Positions 36,869-46,343 of a stretch of 64,000 nucleotides of DNA are shown here, piece by piece. A program made the translations under genes and the position numbers. Source of the DNA: Myxococcales bacterium (GTDB taxonomy: Bacteria; Myxococcota; Myxococcia; Myxococcales; Myxococcaceae); assembly GCA_016191815.1 (NCBI GenBank), contig JACPVI010000006.1:1-64000 (forward strand). Reading direction: 5' to 3'. The notes under the pieces are model-generated. The model had not been told where the DNA came from. It made no database searches and was given only the letters and a program-made list of their open reading frames with translations. Every line of letters starts with the position of its first letter. The stretch's first letter is position 1.

Positions 36869-37813
36869 ATGACGTACCTCGACTTCTTCGAGCTTAGCCA
36901 GGAGCCGTTCTCGAACGCGCCGGTCAGCCGTTTCTATTTCAACTCCGCCCAGCACTCCCAGGCCCTCACCCGCTTGATGCACGCGGTCAGCTACATGAAG
37001 GGGATGGCGGTGTTGGTGGGAGACATCGGCGCCGGGAAGACCACCCTGGCCCGGCGCATGCTCGACTCCTTGCCCGAGGCCGAGTACGAGGCGGCGCTCT
37101 TGGTGATCATCCACTCGGGGATCACCGCCAACTGGCTGCTCCGCCGCATCGCCCTCCAGCTCGGGGTGGAGAACCCGGCCCAGGAGAAGCTGGCCTTGCT
37201 CTCCCAGCTCTACCAGCGGCTGTTGCAGATCTACGAGGCCGGGCGGAAGGCGGTGGTCCTGATCGACGAGGCCCAGATGCTGGAGACCCGGGAGATCATG
37301 GAAGAGTTCCGGGGCCTTTTGAACCTCGAGGTCCCGGAGCGGAAGCTGATCTCCTTCGTGTTCTTCGGGCTGCCGGAGATCGAAAAGAACCTCAAGCTGG
37401 ATCCGCCGCTGGCGCAGCGAGTGGCGATGCGCTACCGGCTCGAGCCGTTCACCTTGGAGTCCACCGAAGCCTACATCAAGCACCGGCTGCGCCTGGCGGG
37501 TTGCCCGCGCATGCCGTTCGAGGACGGCGCGCTCGCCGAGGTGCACGGCTGTTCAGGAGGCTCTCCCCGGCTGATCAACACCGTCTGCGACAACGCGCTC
37601 TTCGAGGCTTTCCTCGCCCGCGCGGACACGGTGACGGCGCCGATGGTGGAGCAGGTCGCGGAGAACCTTGGCCTCAAGGGCAAAGAGCCGCCGCCTGCGG
37701 GCAACGGCGGCCAAGCGCAGGGCTTCGGCGGCGCCGCCAAGGCCCCGGCCCCGAAGCCCCGGCTGGACCTGGCCGAAATAGACCGCTACCTCGAGGGCCT
37801 CGGTAAGCTGTAG
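36869..37813 (+). CDS. ExeA/GspA-like AAA ATPase
   Basis: 314-residue ATPase of the ExeA type. It begins with YLDFFELSQEPFSNAPVSRFYFNS, typical of the family, then Walker A GDIGAGKTT (51-59), Walker B VVLIDEAQ (129-136) and the GCSGGSPRLINTVCDNAL sensor-2 region. No C-terminal membrane helix or peptidoglycan-binding domain is present, unlike full ExeA; instead there is a Gly/Pro linker and a short end segment. ExeA-type ATPases help insert secretins. It lies seven bases after the sgmX-like gene and may be part of the same operon. Confidence 0.82.
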   Translation: MTYLDFFELSQEPFSNAPVSRFYFNSAQHSQALTRLMHAVSYMKGMAVLVGDIGAGKTTLARRMLDSLPEAEYEAALLVIIHSGITANWLLRRIALQLGVENPAQEKLALLSQLYQRLLQIYEAGRKAVVLIDEAQMLETREIMEEFRGLLNLEVPERKLISFVFFGLPEIEKNLKLDPPLAQRVAMRYRLEPFTLESTEAYIKHRLRLAGCPRMPFEDGALAEVHGCSGGSPRLINTVCDNALFEAFLARADTVTAPMVEQVAENLGLKGKEPPPAGNGGQAQGFGGAAKAPAPKPRLDLAEIDRYLEGLGKL

Positions 37814-37816
37814 GCC

Positions 37817-40800
37817 GTGGCTCGAGAACGGAACAGGCTGAGGCGGTTCTTGCTGATCAGCCTGGTGTTGCTCACCTTGGCGGTGCTGGCCCTGCGCACC
37901 CAGGCGGCGTGGGAGGGCGCCTGCACGCTCCTTAGGCAGCAGTTGCCCTCGCTGATCGGCCTCGAGGTCGGAATCAACCGCTGCGAGATAGATCCGCTCA
38001 CCCAGACCGTCACGCTGCGCGGCCTGTCGATTTTCCCGCCCGGCTCGGACCGGCCGATCTTCGTGGCGGACAGCGCCCAGCTGGCGCTCCGCTCACTGCA
38101 GCTCGCCAGCGCGTCGCTCAGGCGCGTGGAATTGGAGCGCCCGCGCGTCTACCTCGACCTCACCCAAGCTCCAAAAGGCGCGGGCGGCGGGTGCTTTCTC
38201 GACGGGCTCAAGCGGGTGGAGGTCGACACCCTGGAGATCCGCGGCGCCCAGGTGAAGGTGCTGCTCCCCGGCGGCCAAAGCGTGGAGGTGCGGGAGCTGG
38301 ACTTGGGTTGGACGGTGCGGCGGGGCGTGGCGGAGCTTGAGCTGGATGCCCGAGGCGGCGAAGTCCGGCTGGGCCAGACGGAGATGGTGCTCTCGCGCCT
38401 GTATGCCGAGGGAGGGCTGGACGTGGAGGAGGAGGTGCTCGAGCTGACCAAGGGAGAGGCGCGCCTGGACGAGGCCAGCCTGGAGCTCTCCGGCCGGGTG
38501 GACTCGCTCTGCGACCCGCGGCTGTCGTTGGACGGGCAGCTCTTCGTCCCGGTGTCGATGCTGGCGCGGGCGGCCGGCTCCGCGCAGAAGACCGCCGGGC
38601 ACCTGTGGTCTCGCGTGACGCTGTCGGGCAAGGTGGAGGCCCCGGTGGTCCAGCTCGACCTCGCGGGGAGCGGGGTGTCAGTGGGCATCTACTCTCCCGA
38701 CGACTTCACCGCTCACCTCGCCTACTCCGGAGACGAGCTGACCCTGATGGACTCGAGCTTCCCCACCGGGCCGGGAGCGGTGCGCGCCAAGGGGAGCCTC
38801 CGGCTAAGCGGGAACCTGCCGCTCAAGCTCAAGGTCGAGGGGGACAACGCCCAGTTCGGGCGCATCCTCGAGAAGGCCGGCCTGCCAGGGGCGTGGGTGG
38901 ACTGTCCCGTCACTGGCCGTGCGGCGCTCGCCGGCGCCATCCTTCCCTCGTTCGGCCTCTTTGGCGACGGTGAGGCCAGGACCGGGCGCTTCATCGTCAC
39001 CTCCCACCCCTTCGACGCGCCGAGCGAGCCGGGCGACGAGCTGTTCTCCTTCGCCCAGGGGCACGCGGCGGCGCACCTGGCGGTGCTGGCAGACCGGGTG
39101 GAGCTGACCCAGATAAAGGCAAGCTCGGGGGCCACCTCGGCGGAAGCGGCCGCCACGCTCTACTTCGACCACAAGCGCGGGCTGGAGATCGCCGGGCGGT
39201 CCGAGGCGATCGACCTCTCGGACTTCGGCCACATCGCGGGGCGGAGCTGGGCCGGCAGGGGCGCCGCGGAGTTCCAGCTCTCCGGCCCCTACTTCGACAT
39301 CGCCATCGACGCGCGGGCGTCGCTCCGCGACTTCCAGTTCAAGGACTACTCCCTCGGCGTGGTGCAGGGCCGAGTGGCCTACCGCGCAAGGAAGCTGTCC
39401 TTCCCCTCCATCACCGGCCAGAAGGGGAAGACGCAGTACTTCGGCTCGGCGCTCTTGGAATTCCCCCAGGAGGGGATGCGGCTGTCGCTCTCGGCGAAGG
39501 CGCCCGACGGCCGCGCCGAGGACCTGCTCGACGCCATCGTCCGGCTGCACCCGCTGTTGGAAGTCCTCCACGGTGAGCTGAGCGGAGAGGCCCAGGGCAC
39601 CTTCTCGCTCGAGGGCCCGGCCAGCCGCTTCGGGGGAGGCGTCGTGGTGGAGCTGCGCGACAACACCTACTTCGGCCGGAGGCTCGGAGACGGCCGCATC
39701 GACCTGCGCTTCGTGGACGGCGAGGCGCTGGTTTTGGACCGGGCGGTGCTGGAGGGGCCGATGGGGCGCGCCAGCGCCGAGGGCAGCTGGGCGTTCGCGG
39801 GGCCGCTCGACTACCGCTTCCGCTACGACGACATCTCGCTGGCCGAGCTGTTGGGGCCCAAGCTGGCCGAGTCACTGGGCGCCCTCGGCACGCTCGCCCT
39901 CGCCGGCTCGGTGGAGGGCGACAGCACCACGCCGGTGGTGAGCGGCTACCTCACCTCTCCGCGCCTCACCTTGGGGGGGAAGCCGATCGGCTCCGCCCAC
40001 CTGGAAGGGCGAATCCAGGGCCGCGAGCTGCAGCTCTTCGGCAGGCCCTTCGACGACGCGCGCGTCTCCTTGAAGATGCGGCTGCGCGAGCCGCTGCCGT
40101 TCGAGACCACCCTGTCCCTGGCGCTGCCGGAGATCAGGCCGCTGCTGCCCGAGGGGGCGATCAGCCAGGGCCTGTCCGGCTCGCTCAACGGGACCATCAT
40201 CGCCTCCGGCGTGCTGCGGGACCTCAAGGCCGCCAGGGCGAGCGCGTACCTCTCCCAGCTCAGCCTCTCGCGCGGCGACTTCGCGGGGAGCAATGACCGG
40301 CCCATCTCCATTGCCTACGAAGGGGGCCGGCTGCAGGTCGACTCCTTCGGATTTAGGGGGCCGAACACTCAGCTCACCGCGCAGGGACATCTCGGGCCGG
40401 AGAGGATCGACTTCGGCCTCCACGGCACGCTGGACATGCGGCTCTTCGAGTCCTTCTTCCCGCAGCTCGAGCGCACCGCCGGGAAGATAGAGGTCACCGC
40501 CTCGGCGACCGGCAAGGTGAACGACCCTTCGCTGGTGGGCCGGGTGGAGGTCCACGAGGCCCGGTTCTCGCTGAGAGACCACCCCGCGTCGGTTCGTGCG
40601 CTTTCGGGACGGGTGGAGTTCTCCGAGTCGCGCGTGCTGGTGAAGGACGTGATGGGGATCCTCAACGACGGTGAGCTGCGGGTCCGCGGGGAGGCGGCGC
40701 TCTCGGAGCTCAAGCTCGGCCAAGTGGAGCTGGGGGTGGACCTCTTGGACGTCTCCTACCGGCCGGTCGAATACTTGCCGCTGACCGCGAGCGGGAACCT

Positions 40801-41710
40801 GCTCCTCTACGGGCGCCCGGAGAAACTCCAGCTCTCCGGAGGAGTGGAGGTCTCGAAGCTGCGCTACGAGCAAAGGGTGGAGCTGGAGAGCTTCCTCAAG
40901 GACGTGAAGAGCGCGCGGGTGAGCGCCCAGGGGCCCAACGCGCCCAAGGAGTGGCTCCGCTTCGACGTGGACGTGCATGCGGGCCGCGACGTCCGGATCG
41001 ACAACAACATCGCCAAGGCCAGGCTCTCGGGGAAGCTCAAGCTCACCGGCACCAACGTGCGCCCTGGTTTGCTCGGCACCATCGAGGCCGCCGAGGGCAG
41101 CCAGGGCTTCTTCCGCGACAACCAGCTGGAGATCTCCAAGGGCGAGCTGCAGTTCAAGGACGCCTCGGAGATCGAGCCGATCCTCGATTTGCACGCGCAG
41201 ACGCGGATCCGCGAGTACCTGGTCACCCTCAAGGCGTTCGGTAGGCTGGCCGAGCCAAAGGTGATCCTCTCCAGCGAGCCCAGCCTGCCGGAGGCGGACA
41301 TCCTGGCGCTGATGATGTTGGGGGTGACCTCGCGCGACCGCCTCGTCTCCTCGCAGACCGGCGCCGGGCTGGCCGCGGAGGCCTACCTCGCGGCCTCGGG
41401 CATGAACCGGCAGGTGCAGCGCTTCATGCCTCGAAACCCGCTCCTCAAGGACGTGCAGGTGCACCTCTCCACCACCCTCAACCAGGCGAGCGGACAGGTG
41501 GAGCCGGCGCTCAGCCTCCAGACCAAGCTCTTCACCGAGCGGTTGAACCTCTCGGTGACTCAGCCCGTCTCCGGCCGGGGCACCCGCTTCCAGGCCGAGT
41601 ACCAATTCGACGACCGGCTCTCCACCCGGTTGCAATGGGACAACGAGAGCCAGGACTACTCGTTCGGCAACCCGGGGTTGGACCTGAAGCTCCGATTCGA
41701 ATGGGAGTGA
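37817..41710 (+). CDS. tamB: TamB-like AsmA/DUF490 protein
   Basis: 1297 residues. An N-terminal membrane anchor (RFLLISLVLLTLAVLAL) is followed by an almost continuous beta-rich repeat region typical of bridge-like lipid transport proteins. The C-terminal TamB domain is clear: YEQRVELESFLKDV, VHAGRDVRIDNNIAKARLSGKLKLTGTN, GFFRDNQLEISKGELQFKD and EADILALMMLGVTSRD. TamB spans the periplasm and supports phospholipid transport or outer-membrane protein assembly with TamA. It overlaps the Omp85 gene that follows by ten bases. GTG start. Confidence 0.92.
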   Translation: MARERNRLRRFLLISLVLLTLAVLALRTQAAWEGACTLLRQQLPSLIGLEVGINRCEIDPLTQTVTLRGLSIFPPGSDRPIFVADSAQLALRSLQLASASLRRVELERPRVYLDLTQAPKGAGGGCFLDGLKRVEVDTLEIRGAQVKVLLPGGQSVEVRELDLGWTVRRGVAELELDARGGEVRLGQTEMVLSRLYAEGGLDVEEEVLELTKGEARLDEASLELSGRVDSLCDPRLSLDGQLFVPVSMLARAAGSAQKTAGHLWSRVTLSGKVEAPVVQLDLAGSGVSVGIYSPDDFTAHLAYSGDELTLMDSSFPTGPGAVRAKGSLRLSGNLPLKLKVEGDNAQFGRILEKAGLPGAWVDCPVTGRAALAGAILPSFGLFGDGEARTGRFIVTSHPFDAPSEPGDELFSFAQGHAAAHLAVLADRVELTQIKASSGATSAEAAATLYFDHKRGLEIAGRSEAIDLSDFGHIAGRSWAGRGAAEFQLSGPYFDIAIDARASLRDFQFKDYSLGVVQGRVAYRARKLSFPSITGQKGKTQYFGSALLEFPQEGMRLSLSAKAPDGRAEDLLDAIVRLHPLLEVLHGELSGEAQGTFSLEGPASRFGGGVVVELRDNTYFGRRLGDGRIDLRFVDGEALVLDRAVLEGPMGRASAEGSWAFAGPLDYRFRYDDISLAELLGPKLAESLGALGTLALAGSVEGDSTTPVVSGYLTSPRLTLGGKPIGSAHLEGRIQGRELQLFGRPFDDARVSLKMRLREPLPFETTLSLALPEIRPLLPEGAISQGLSGSLNGTIIASGVLRDLKAARASAYLSQLSLSRGDFAGSNDRPISIAYEGGRLQVDSFGFRGPNTQLTAQGHLGPERIDFGLHGTLDMRLFESFFPQLERTAGKIEVTASATGKVNDPSLVGRVEVHEARFSLRDHPASVRALSGRVEFSESRVLVKDVMGILNDGELRVRGEAALSELKLGQVELGVDLLDVSYRPVEYLPLTASGNLLLYGRPEKLQLSGGVEVSKLRYEQRVELESFLKDVKSARVSAQGPNAPKEWLRFDVDVHAGRDVRIDNNIAKARLSGKLKLTGTNVRPGLLGTIEAAEGSQGFFRDNQLEISKGELQFKDASEIEPILDLHAQTRIREYLVTLKAFGRLAEPKVILSSEPSLPEADILALMMLGVTSRDRLVSSQTGAGLAAEAYLAASGMNRQVQRFMPRNPLLKDVQVHLSTTLNQASGQVEPALSLQTKLFTERLNLSVTQPVSGRGTRFQAEYQFDDRLSTRLQWDNESQDYSFGNPGLDLKLRFEWE

Positions 41711-44700
41711 AACCCTCTCACGCGGCGGCCCTCTTCGCGCTCTGGTGGATGGGAGCTTTGGCTCAGTCCGCCGAGGTGCCGGCTCCATTGCCCACGGTGA
41801 GCGCGGTGGAGCTGGTGCTGCCGCCGGGCTCCAACCCGGCGCTGCTCAAGGCCGAGGAGGCGCGAGGGCTGGTGGCGGTCCGCAAGGGACAGCGGCTCTC
41901 CCTCAAGGCGGTGCGGAAGTCGATCGAGCGGCTGATCGCCACCGGCCGCTTCTCCGACGTGGTGGTGCGCGCTCTGGACTCGCCGGAGGGCACGCGGGTC
42001 ATCTTCGAGCTGGGGCCCAAGCGCTTCATCGCCGCGGTGGGCGTGGCGGGGGCGCTGCCGCTCCCGCGAGAAGAGGTGCTCTCCGCCGCGAAGCTCAAGA
42101 AAGGCGCCGAGTACTACCCGGAGAAGGCGGAGGAGGCGAAGGAGGCGGTGGTGGAGGCGCTGCGCAGGCGCGGCTACCGCTCCGCCCGGGCCGAGGTGCG
42201 GCTCGAGGAGGTGGAGGGCGGCCTGGAGGTGGAGCTGTCGGTGGTCAAGGGAGAGCCGACGCGCATCTTTGGCATCACCGTGGCGGGGAGCCCGGGGCTG
42301 CCGCTCGGCCGGGTGCTCTCGGCGACCGGCCTGTCGGTGGGAGCGGTGATGGATCTCTCCGCCGCCGAGGCGGGGACGGAGCGGCTGAGAGAGCTGTACC
42401 GCTCGGAGGGCTTCTTCCGCGCGCGGGTGGGGGAGCCCCAGGCGCAGGAGGAAGACGGGACCGCCTTGCTGGTGCTGCCGGTTTCCGCCGGACCCCAGTA
42501 CCGGATTCACCTCCACGGGAGCCGCAGCTTCCCCGACCAGCTCCTCAAGGGGGTGATCGGCTATGACGCTTCGGAGACGCTGGACCGCGCGGTGATGGCG
42601 CGCCTGGCCCGCAGGCTCGAGGCCTTCTACCGCTTCAAGGGCTACCACGACGTGCGGGCCGCCGCGAGGGAGATCCGCAGCCCGGACGACCTCCGGGCGG
42701 TGCTCCTCTTCGAGGTCGACGAAGGCCAACCCCTCTTCGTGCGGGAGGTGGCGTTCTCGGGGAACCGGGCAATCCCGAGCGAGCAGCTGAGGGCGGTCCT
42801 CGCCGAGGTGGTGCGGGGGATGGAGCCTCGGCACCCGGGCGCCTCTCATGCCACGGACGATCCCCTCGAGCTGGAGGGGAGGGTGCCCTCGGGGTACCGC
42901 GCGCACGCGCCCGAGCCGGATCCCGCGACGGTGCTGGTGGAGCCGGCCTACCGCCGCGCCGCGGAGGCGATGACCGACACCTACCGGGAGCGGGGATTCC
43001 TCTCGGCCCGCGTGCGGCTCTCGCACGCCGCGGTGGACGTGGAGAGGAAGACCGCCACGGTGGCCTTCCTGGTGGAGGAGGGGCCGCGCGCCGTGGTGCG
43101 GGAAGTCACCTACGTGGGGTTGCCGGAGGGCTTCGACGTACGGGACTTCCGCGAGGTGCGGGCCGCGGAGCCGCTGAGCTATTCGGCGGTCGAGCGCCAA
43201 CGAGCCGCGCTCAGCCAGGGGCTGGGCCGGCGAGGTTACCTCTTCGCCGAGGTGTTGCCGGACGTCGGCGTCTCTGAGTCCGGCGCTGACGGGCGGGTCA
43301 CGTTCAGGGTGGACGCCGGCCCGCAGGTCCGGGTGGGCAAGGTGGTGGTCAAGGGACTGGCGCGCACGGTGGAGAGCGTGGTGCGCGAGGCGATGCCGCT
43401 GCGCGAGGGAGACGTGCTGGATCCGGAGCGGCTGTTCGAGTCCCAGCAGGGCCTGGTGCAGCTCGGAATTTTCCGGAGCGTATCGGTCCGGCCGATCGCG
43501 CCGGAGCGGGTGGAGCCGGTCAAGGACGTGGAGGTCGAGCTGAGGGAGCTTCCGCTCGTCTCCGGGGAGATCGGCGGCGGCTACTTCCTCGCCGAGGGGC
43601 CGCGGCTGGTGGTGGACGGGGTGATGCCCAACCTGGCGGGGAGGGCGATCAACCTCTCCAGCCGGCTCAAGATCCACTACATCGGGGGCAGCGCCCAGGC
43701 GGTGGCCGGGCAGATCGAGACCAGCGACCTCGAGGGCATCGACCTCTTCGGAGGCCGCTTCATCTTCTCCGGACAGGGGCGCGGGCTGTGGTTCTTGCCG
43801 CGGGCGCTGGTCACCCGGGTGGACCTGGTGGCGGAGCGCGTCCACAAACCGTTCTTCCGCTTCACCCGCTTCGCGGCGGTGCCCGGCCTGGAGCTGCCCA
43901 TCACCTTCGAGGTGCCGAGGGAGGTGGACCTAGGGCTCTTGCGGATTCCCCAGAACCCGCAGGCGCGGCTCTCGCTGTCGCTCCAGTACGAGCCGGAGCA
44001 CGTCCGGCTTTCGCCGGTGCCCGGGGTGGGGCAGCTCTTGCCCACTCTCACCAGCGCCGACCAGGCTCGGCTCCGCTTCGGGTTCGGCGAGTTCAGCCTG
44101 CACTCTTTGAGGCTCACTCCCGCGCTCGACCTGCGGGACAGCGCGGTCAGCCCGCGGGCCGGGCTTTTGCTGTCCGCCTCGGCGGAGTGGATGCGCGACA
44201 TTCTCACGACGCTGGACGACCCCATCAACACCTTGAAGGCCTCGGCGACGCTCTCGGTGTACCGGGAGCTCGCCCCCTCGTGGGTGGTCGCGATTTCGGT
44301 CAGGGGCGGCCGCTTCTTTTCGTTGGAGCCTTCGTCGGTGACCATCCCCTCCAAGCGCTTCTACCTCGGCGGGGCGGCCACCATGCGAGGCTTCCGGGAG
44401 GAGGGGCTAATCCCCGCAGACCGCCGGGCGGACCTGGCGCGGGAAACCTCCGCGTGCACCGCGCTCGCGAACCCGCTGGGCTGCACGCTGGCCGCGCGGG
44501 CGCTGCTCGAAGGGAGGGAGCTCCCCTCTCCCGGGGGCGAGGTGTTCGCGTTGAGCAAGGCCGAGCTGCGGTTGCCCGCGCTGTGGCAGGACTTCGAGAT
44601 CGGCGTCTTCTTCGAGGCCGGAAACCTCTGGCTCGACCCGGAGGGCGTCAACCTCGCGGAGCTGCGGTACGTGGCCGGCACCGGGCTCCGCTACGTCACG

Positions 44701-44802
44701 CCCATCGGGCCGATGGCGCTGGACCTCGGCGCCAACCTCGCGCCGGATTACCGGGTGAACGAGCCCACCTTTAGCCTCCATTTCAACATCGGGCTGTTCT
44801 AG
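41701..44802 (+). CDS. tamA: Omp85-family outer-membrane protein (TamA/BamA-like)
   Basis: 1033-residue Omp85 protein. A signal peptide (HAAALFALWWMGALAQSAE) is followed by five to six POTRA-like repeats over residues 25-610 (for example VRKSIERLIATGRFSDVVVRAL and FREVRAAEPLSYSAVERQRAALSQGLGRRGYLFAEVLPDV). The C-terminal barrel contains the conserved LGGAATMRGFREEGLIP loop and ends FSLHFNIGLF with the terminal Phe of the beta-signal. It is much longer than E. coli TamA (three POTRAs). Overlap with the tamB-like gene supports a TamA role, but a BamA paralogue cannot be excluded. Confidence 0.88.
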   Translation: MGVKPSHAAALFALWWMGALAQSAEVPAPLPTVSAVELVLPPGSNPALLKAEEARGLVAVRKGQRLSLKAVRKSIERLIATGRFSDVVVRALDSPEGTRVIFELGPKRFIAAVGVAGALPLPREEVLSAAKLKKGAEYYPEKAEEAKEAVVEALRRRGYRSARAEVRLEEVEGGLEVELSVVKGEPTRIFGITVAGSPGLPLGRVLSATGLSVGAVMDLSAAEAGTERLRELYRSEGFFRARVGEPQAQEEDGTALLVLPVSAGPQYRIHLHGSRSFPDQLLKGVIGYDASETLDRAVMARLARRLEAFYRFKGYHDVRAAAREIRSPDDLRAVLLFEVDEGQPLFVREVAFSGNRAIPSEQLRAVLAEVVRGMEPRHPGASHATDDPLELEGRVPSGYRAHAPEPDPATVLVEPAYRRAAEAMTDTYRERGFLSARVRLSHAAVDVERKTATVAFLVEEGPRAVVREVTYVGLPEGFDVRDFREVRAAEPLSYSAVERQRAALSQGLGRRGYLFAEVLPDVGVSESGADGRVTFRVDAGPQVRVGKVVVKGLARTVESVVREAMPLREGDVLDPERLFESQQGLVQLGIFRSVSVRPIAPERVEPVKDVEVELRELPLVSGEIGGGYFLAEGPRLVVDGVMPNLAGRAINLSSRLKIHYIGGSAQAVAGQIETSDLEGIDLFGGRFIFSGQGRGLWFLPRALVTRVDLVAERVHKPFFRFTRFAAVPGLELPITFEVPREVDLGLLRIPQNPQARLSLSLQYEPEHVRLSPVPGVGQLLPTLTSADQARLRFGFGEFSLHSLRLTPALDLRDSAVSPRAGLLLSASAEWMRDILTTLDDPINTLKASATLSVYRELAPSWVVAISVRGGRFFSLEPSSVTIPSKRFYLGGAATMRGFREEGLIPADRRADLARETSACTALANPLGCTLAARALLEGRELPSPGGEVFALSKAELRLPALWQDFEIGVFFEAGNLWLDPEGVNLAELRYVAGTGLRYVTPIGPMALDLGANLAPDYRVNEPTFSLHFNIGLF

Positions 44803-44962
44803 GTCGAGCGTCGAGGGTCGAGCGTCGAGCGACCCGTTGAGCGTCCGTTCTGCGTCTGCCCGCCATTCGTCCACCGTGGACGCAGCCCGGTCGACCACGC
44901 ACTCGAGCCGCTTGACGGTCGCTGAACCCCTGCCGCTCGACACTCGACCCTCGACGCTCGAC
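44803..44962. repeat. 160-base palindromic element with GTCGAG sub-repeats
   Basis: The 29 bases at 44803-44831 are the inverted complement of 44934-44962 with one mismatch. Both arms are built of GTCGAG(C/G) sub-repeats. Between them lies a smaller palindrome, CGTCCAC-C-GTGGACG (44868-44882). It fills almost the whole gap between the Omp85 and acyltransferase genes. It may be a MITE-like or REP-like repeat or a double terminator; no flanking target duplication is obvious. Confidence 0.8.
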
Positions 44963-44981
44963 TCTCCGCTATGGTTTTGCG

Positions 44982-46343
44982 GTGTTCTATCGGTTCGCCA
45001 GGACCGTCATCGGCTTCGCCCTCGGCCTGTTCTATCGGATCAAGGTGAGCGGAGACGCCCACCAACTCGACGGCCCCCTCATCTTCGTCGGGAATCACCC
45101 GAATAGCCTCATCGATCCCGCCCTGGTATTCGTCGTCACCCACAGACACGTCACCTTCCTCGCCAAGGCTCCCCTCTTTAGGCTCCCCCTCATCGGCCAC
45201 GTCCTCCGCGCCCTCGGCGCGCTCCCCGTCTACCGGCGACAGGACGATCCGTCGCAGATGGACAAGAACCAGGGCACCTTCGAGGCCGCCTCACAAGCCC
45301 TCAAGCTCGGCCGCGCCATCACCATCTTCCCCGAGGGAAGAAGCCACTCCGAGCCTCACCTCACCGAGATCAAGACCGGCTGCGCCCGCATCGCCTTCCG
45401 CGCCGCCAAAGAAGGCGCCCGAGTCCGCATCGTCCCCGTCGGCCTCACCTACGCGCAGAAACATCGGTTCCGTAGCTGGGTGCTCATCGAAGTCGGTTCG
45501 CCGGTCGAGGTCGCTCCGTTGGTTGAGCGGCAGGACCCCACCGACGACTCCGACGCGGTCCGGAGATTGACCGAGCGCATCGCCGACGGGCTGTCCAACG
45601 TCACCCTCAACCTCGAAAACTGGGAGGACCTGCCCCTCATCCAGACCGCCGAAGCCCTCTACGCCTTCCGCCTCGGCGAACGCTCAAGAGACCCCGAGCG
45701 GATCCGCCGCTTCGCCAAGGGGCTGCAGCTCTTCCGGAGGGAACAGCCCTCCCGCTTCGAGAGATTGCGCGATGAGGTGATGACCTTCCGCCGGAGGCTC
45801 CAGCTCGTTCACGCTGACCCCAGAGACCTCACCCTCCAATACCGGCGCTCGGAGGTGTACCGGTTCGTCCTCCGCAACGCCGCCGCCCTCTCGCTCGGGT
45901 TTCCCCTCTTCGCCCTTGGGTGCGCCCTGTACTCCGGCCCGTTCCTCTTCGTCCGCTGGCTCAGCCGCACCATCCGCGTCGCCCCCGACCGCGTGGCCAC
46001 CGTGAAGTTCGTCGCCTCCCTCTTCCTCGCTCCGATCTGGTGGGCCCTGCTCACCTTGCTCGCCTGGTGGGCGGGAGGCCCCCTTCCCGGCGCGGTGGCC
46101 CTCTTGGGCGCCCTCCCGCTCGCGCTCTTCACCCGCTACTTCCTCGAACGCCGGCACGCCGCCGCCGGTGACGTGCTCGCCTTCCTCATCCTCGGCAGCC
46201 GGGCCAGGCTCAAGGCCCGCCTCCTCGTCGAAGGGGAGCGGCTGGCCGCCGAAATAGAAGCCCTCGTCGCCGAGCTGCGCCCCCGCGTCGTCGGCCCCGC
46301 AGACGAGCCGGCCGCCCCACGGGCCGTCAACGCCCGAGGCTGA
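44982..46343 (+). CDS. PlsC-like glycerol-phosphate acyltransferase
   Basis: 453 residues. The acyltransferase domain has VGNHPNSLIDP with His39 and Asp45 (His-x5-Asp, one residue longer than the usual His-x4-Asp, as in some GPAT-like groups), then FLAKAPLFRLPLIGHVLRALGALPVYRR and the phosphate-binding IFPEGRSHSEP. Two to four hydrophobic helices near 300-400 suggest membrane insertion. It resembles the group that also includes yeast Sct1/Gpt2. Probably acylates glycerol-phosphate or lysophospholipid. GTG start; its 3' end overlaps the convergent MFS gene by 17 bases. Confidence 0.85.
   Translation: MFYRFARTVIGFALGLFYRIKVSGDAHQLDGPLIFVGNHPNSLIDPALVFVVTHRHVTFLAKAPLFRLPLIGHVLRALGALPVYRRQDDPSQMDKNQGTFEAASQALKLGRAITIFPEGRSHSEPHLTEIKTGCARIAFRAAKEGARVRIVPVGLTYAQKHRFRSWVLIEVGSPVEVAPLVERQDPTDDSDAVRRLTERIADGLSNVTLNLENWEDLPLIQTAEALYAFRLGERSRDPERIRRFAKGLQLFRREQPSRFERLRDEVMTFRRRLQLVHADPRDLTLQYRRSEVYRFVLRNAAALSLGFPLFALGCALYSGPFLFVRWLSRTIRVAPDRVATVKFVASLFLAPIWWALLTLLAWWAGGPLPGAVALLGALPLALFTRYFLERRHAAAGDVLAFLILGSRARLKARLLVEGERLAAEIEALVAELRPRVVGPADEPAAPRAVNARG

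Noticed and set aside
34142-37546. A 1134-codon open frame on the minus strand
   Set aside because: It is antisense to the clear SgmX-like and ExeA-like genes. Its product is a Leu/Arg/Val/Gly-rich shadow with no domain. Long antisense frames are expected at this GC content.
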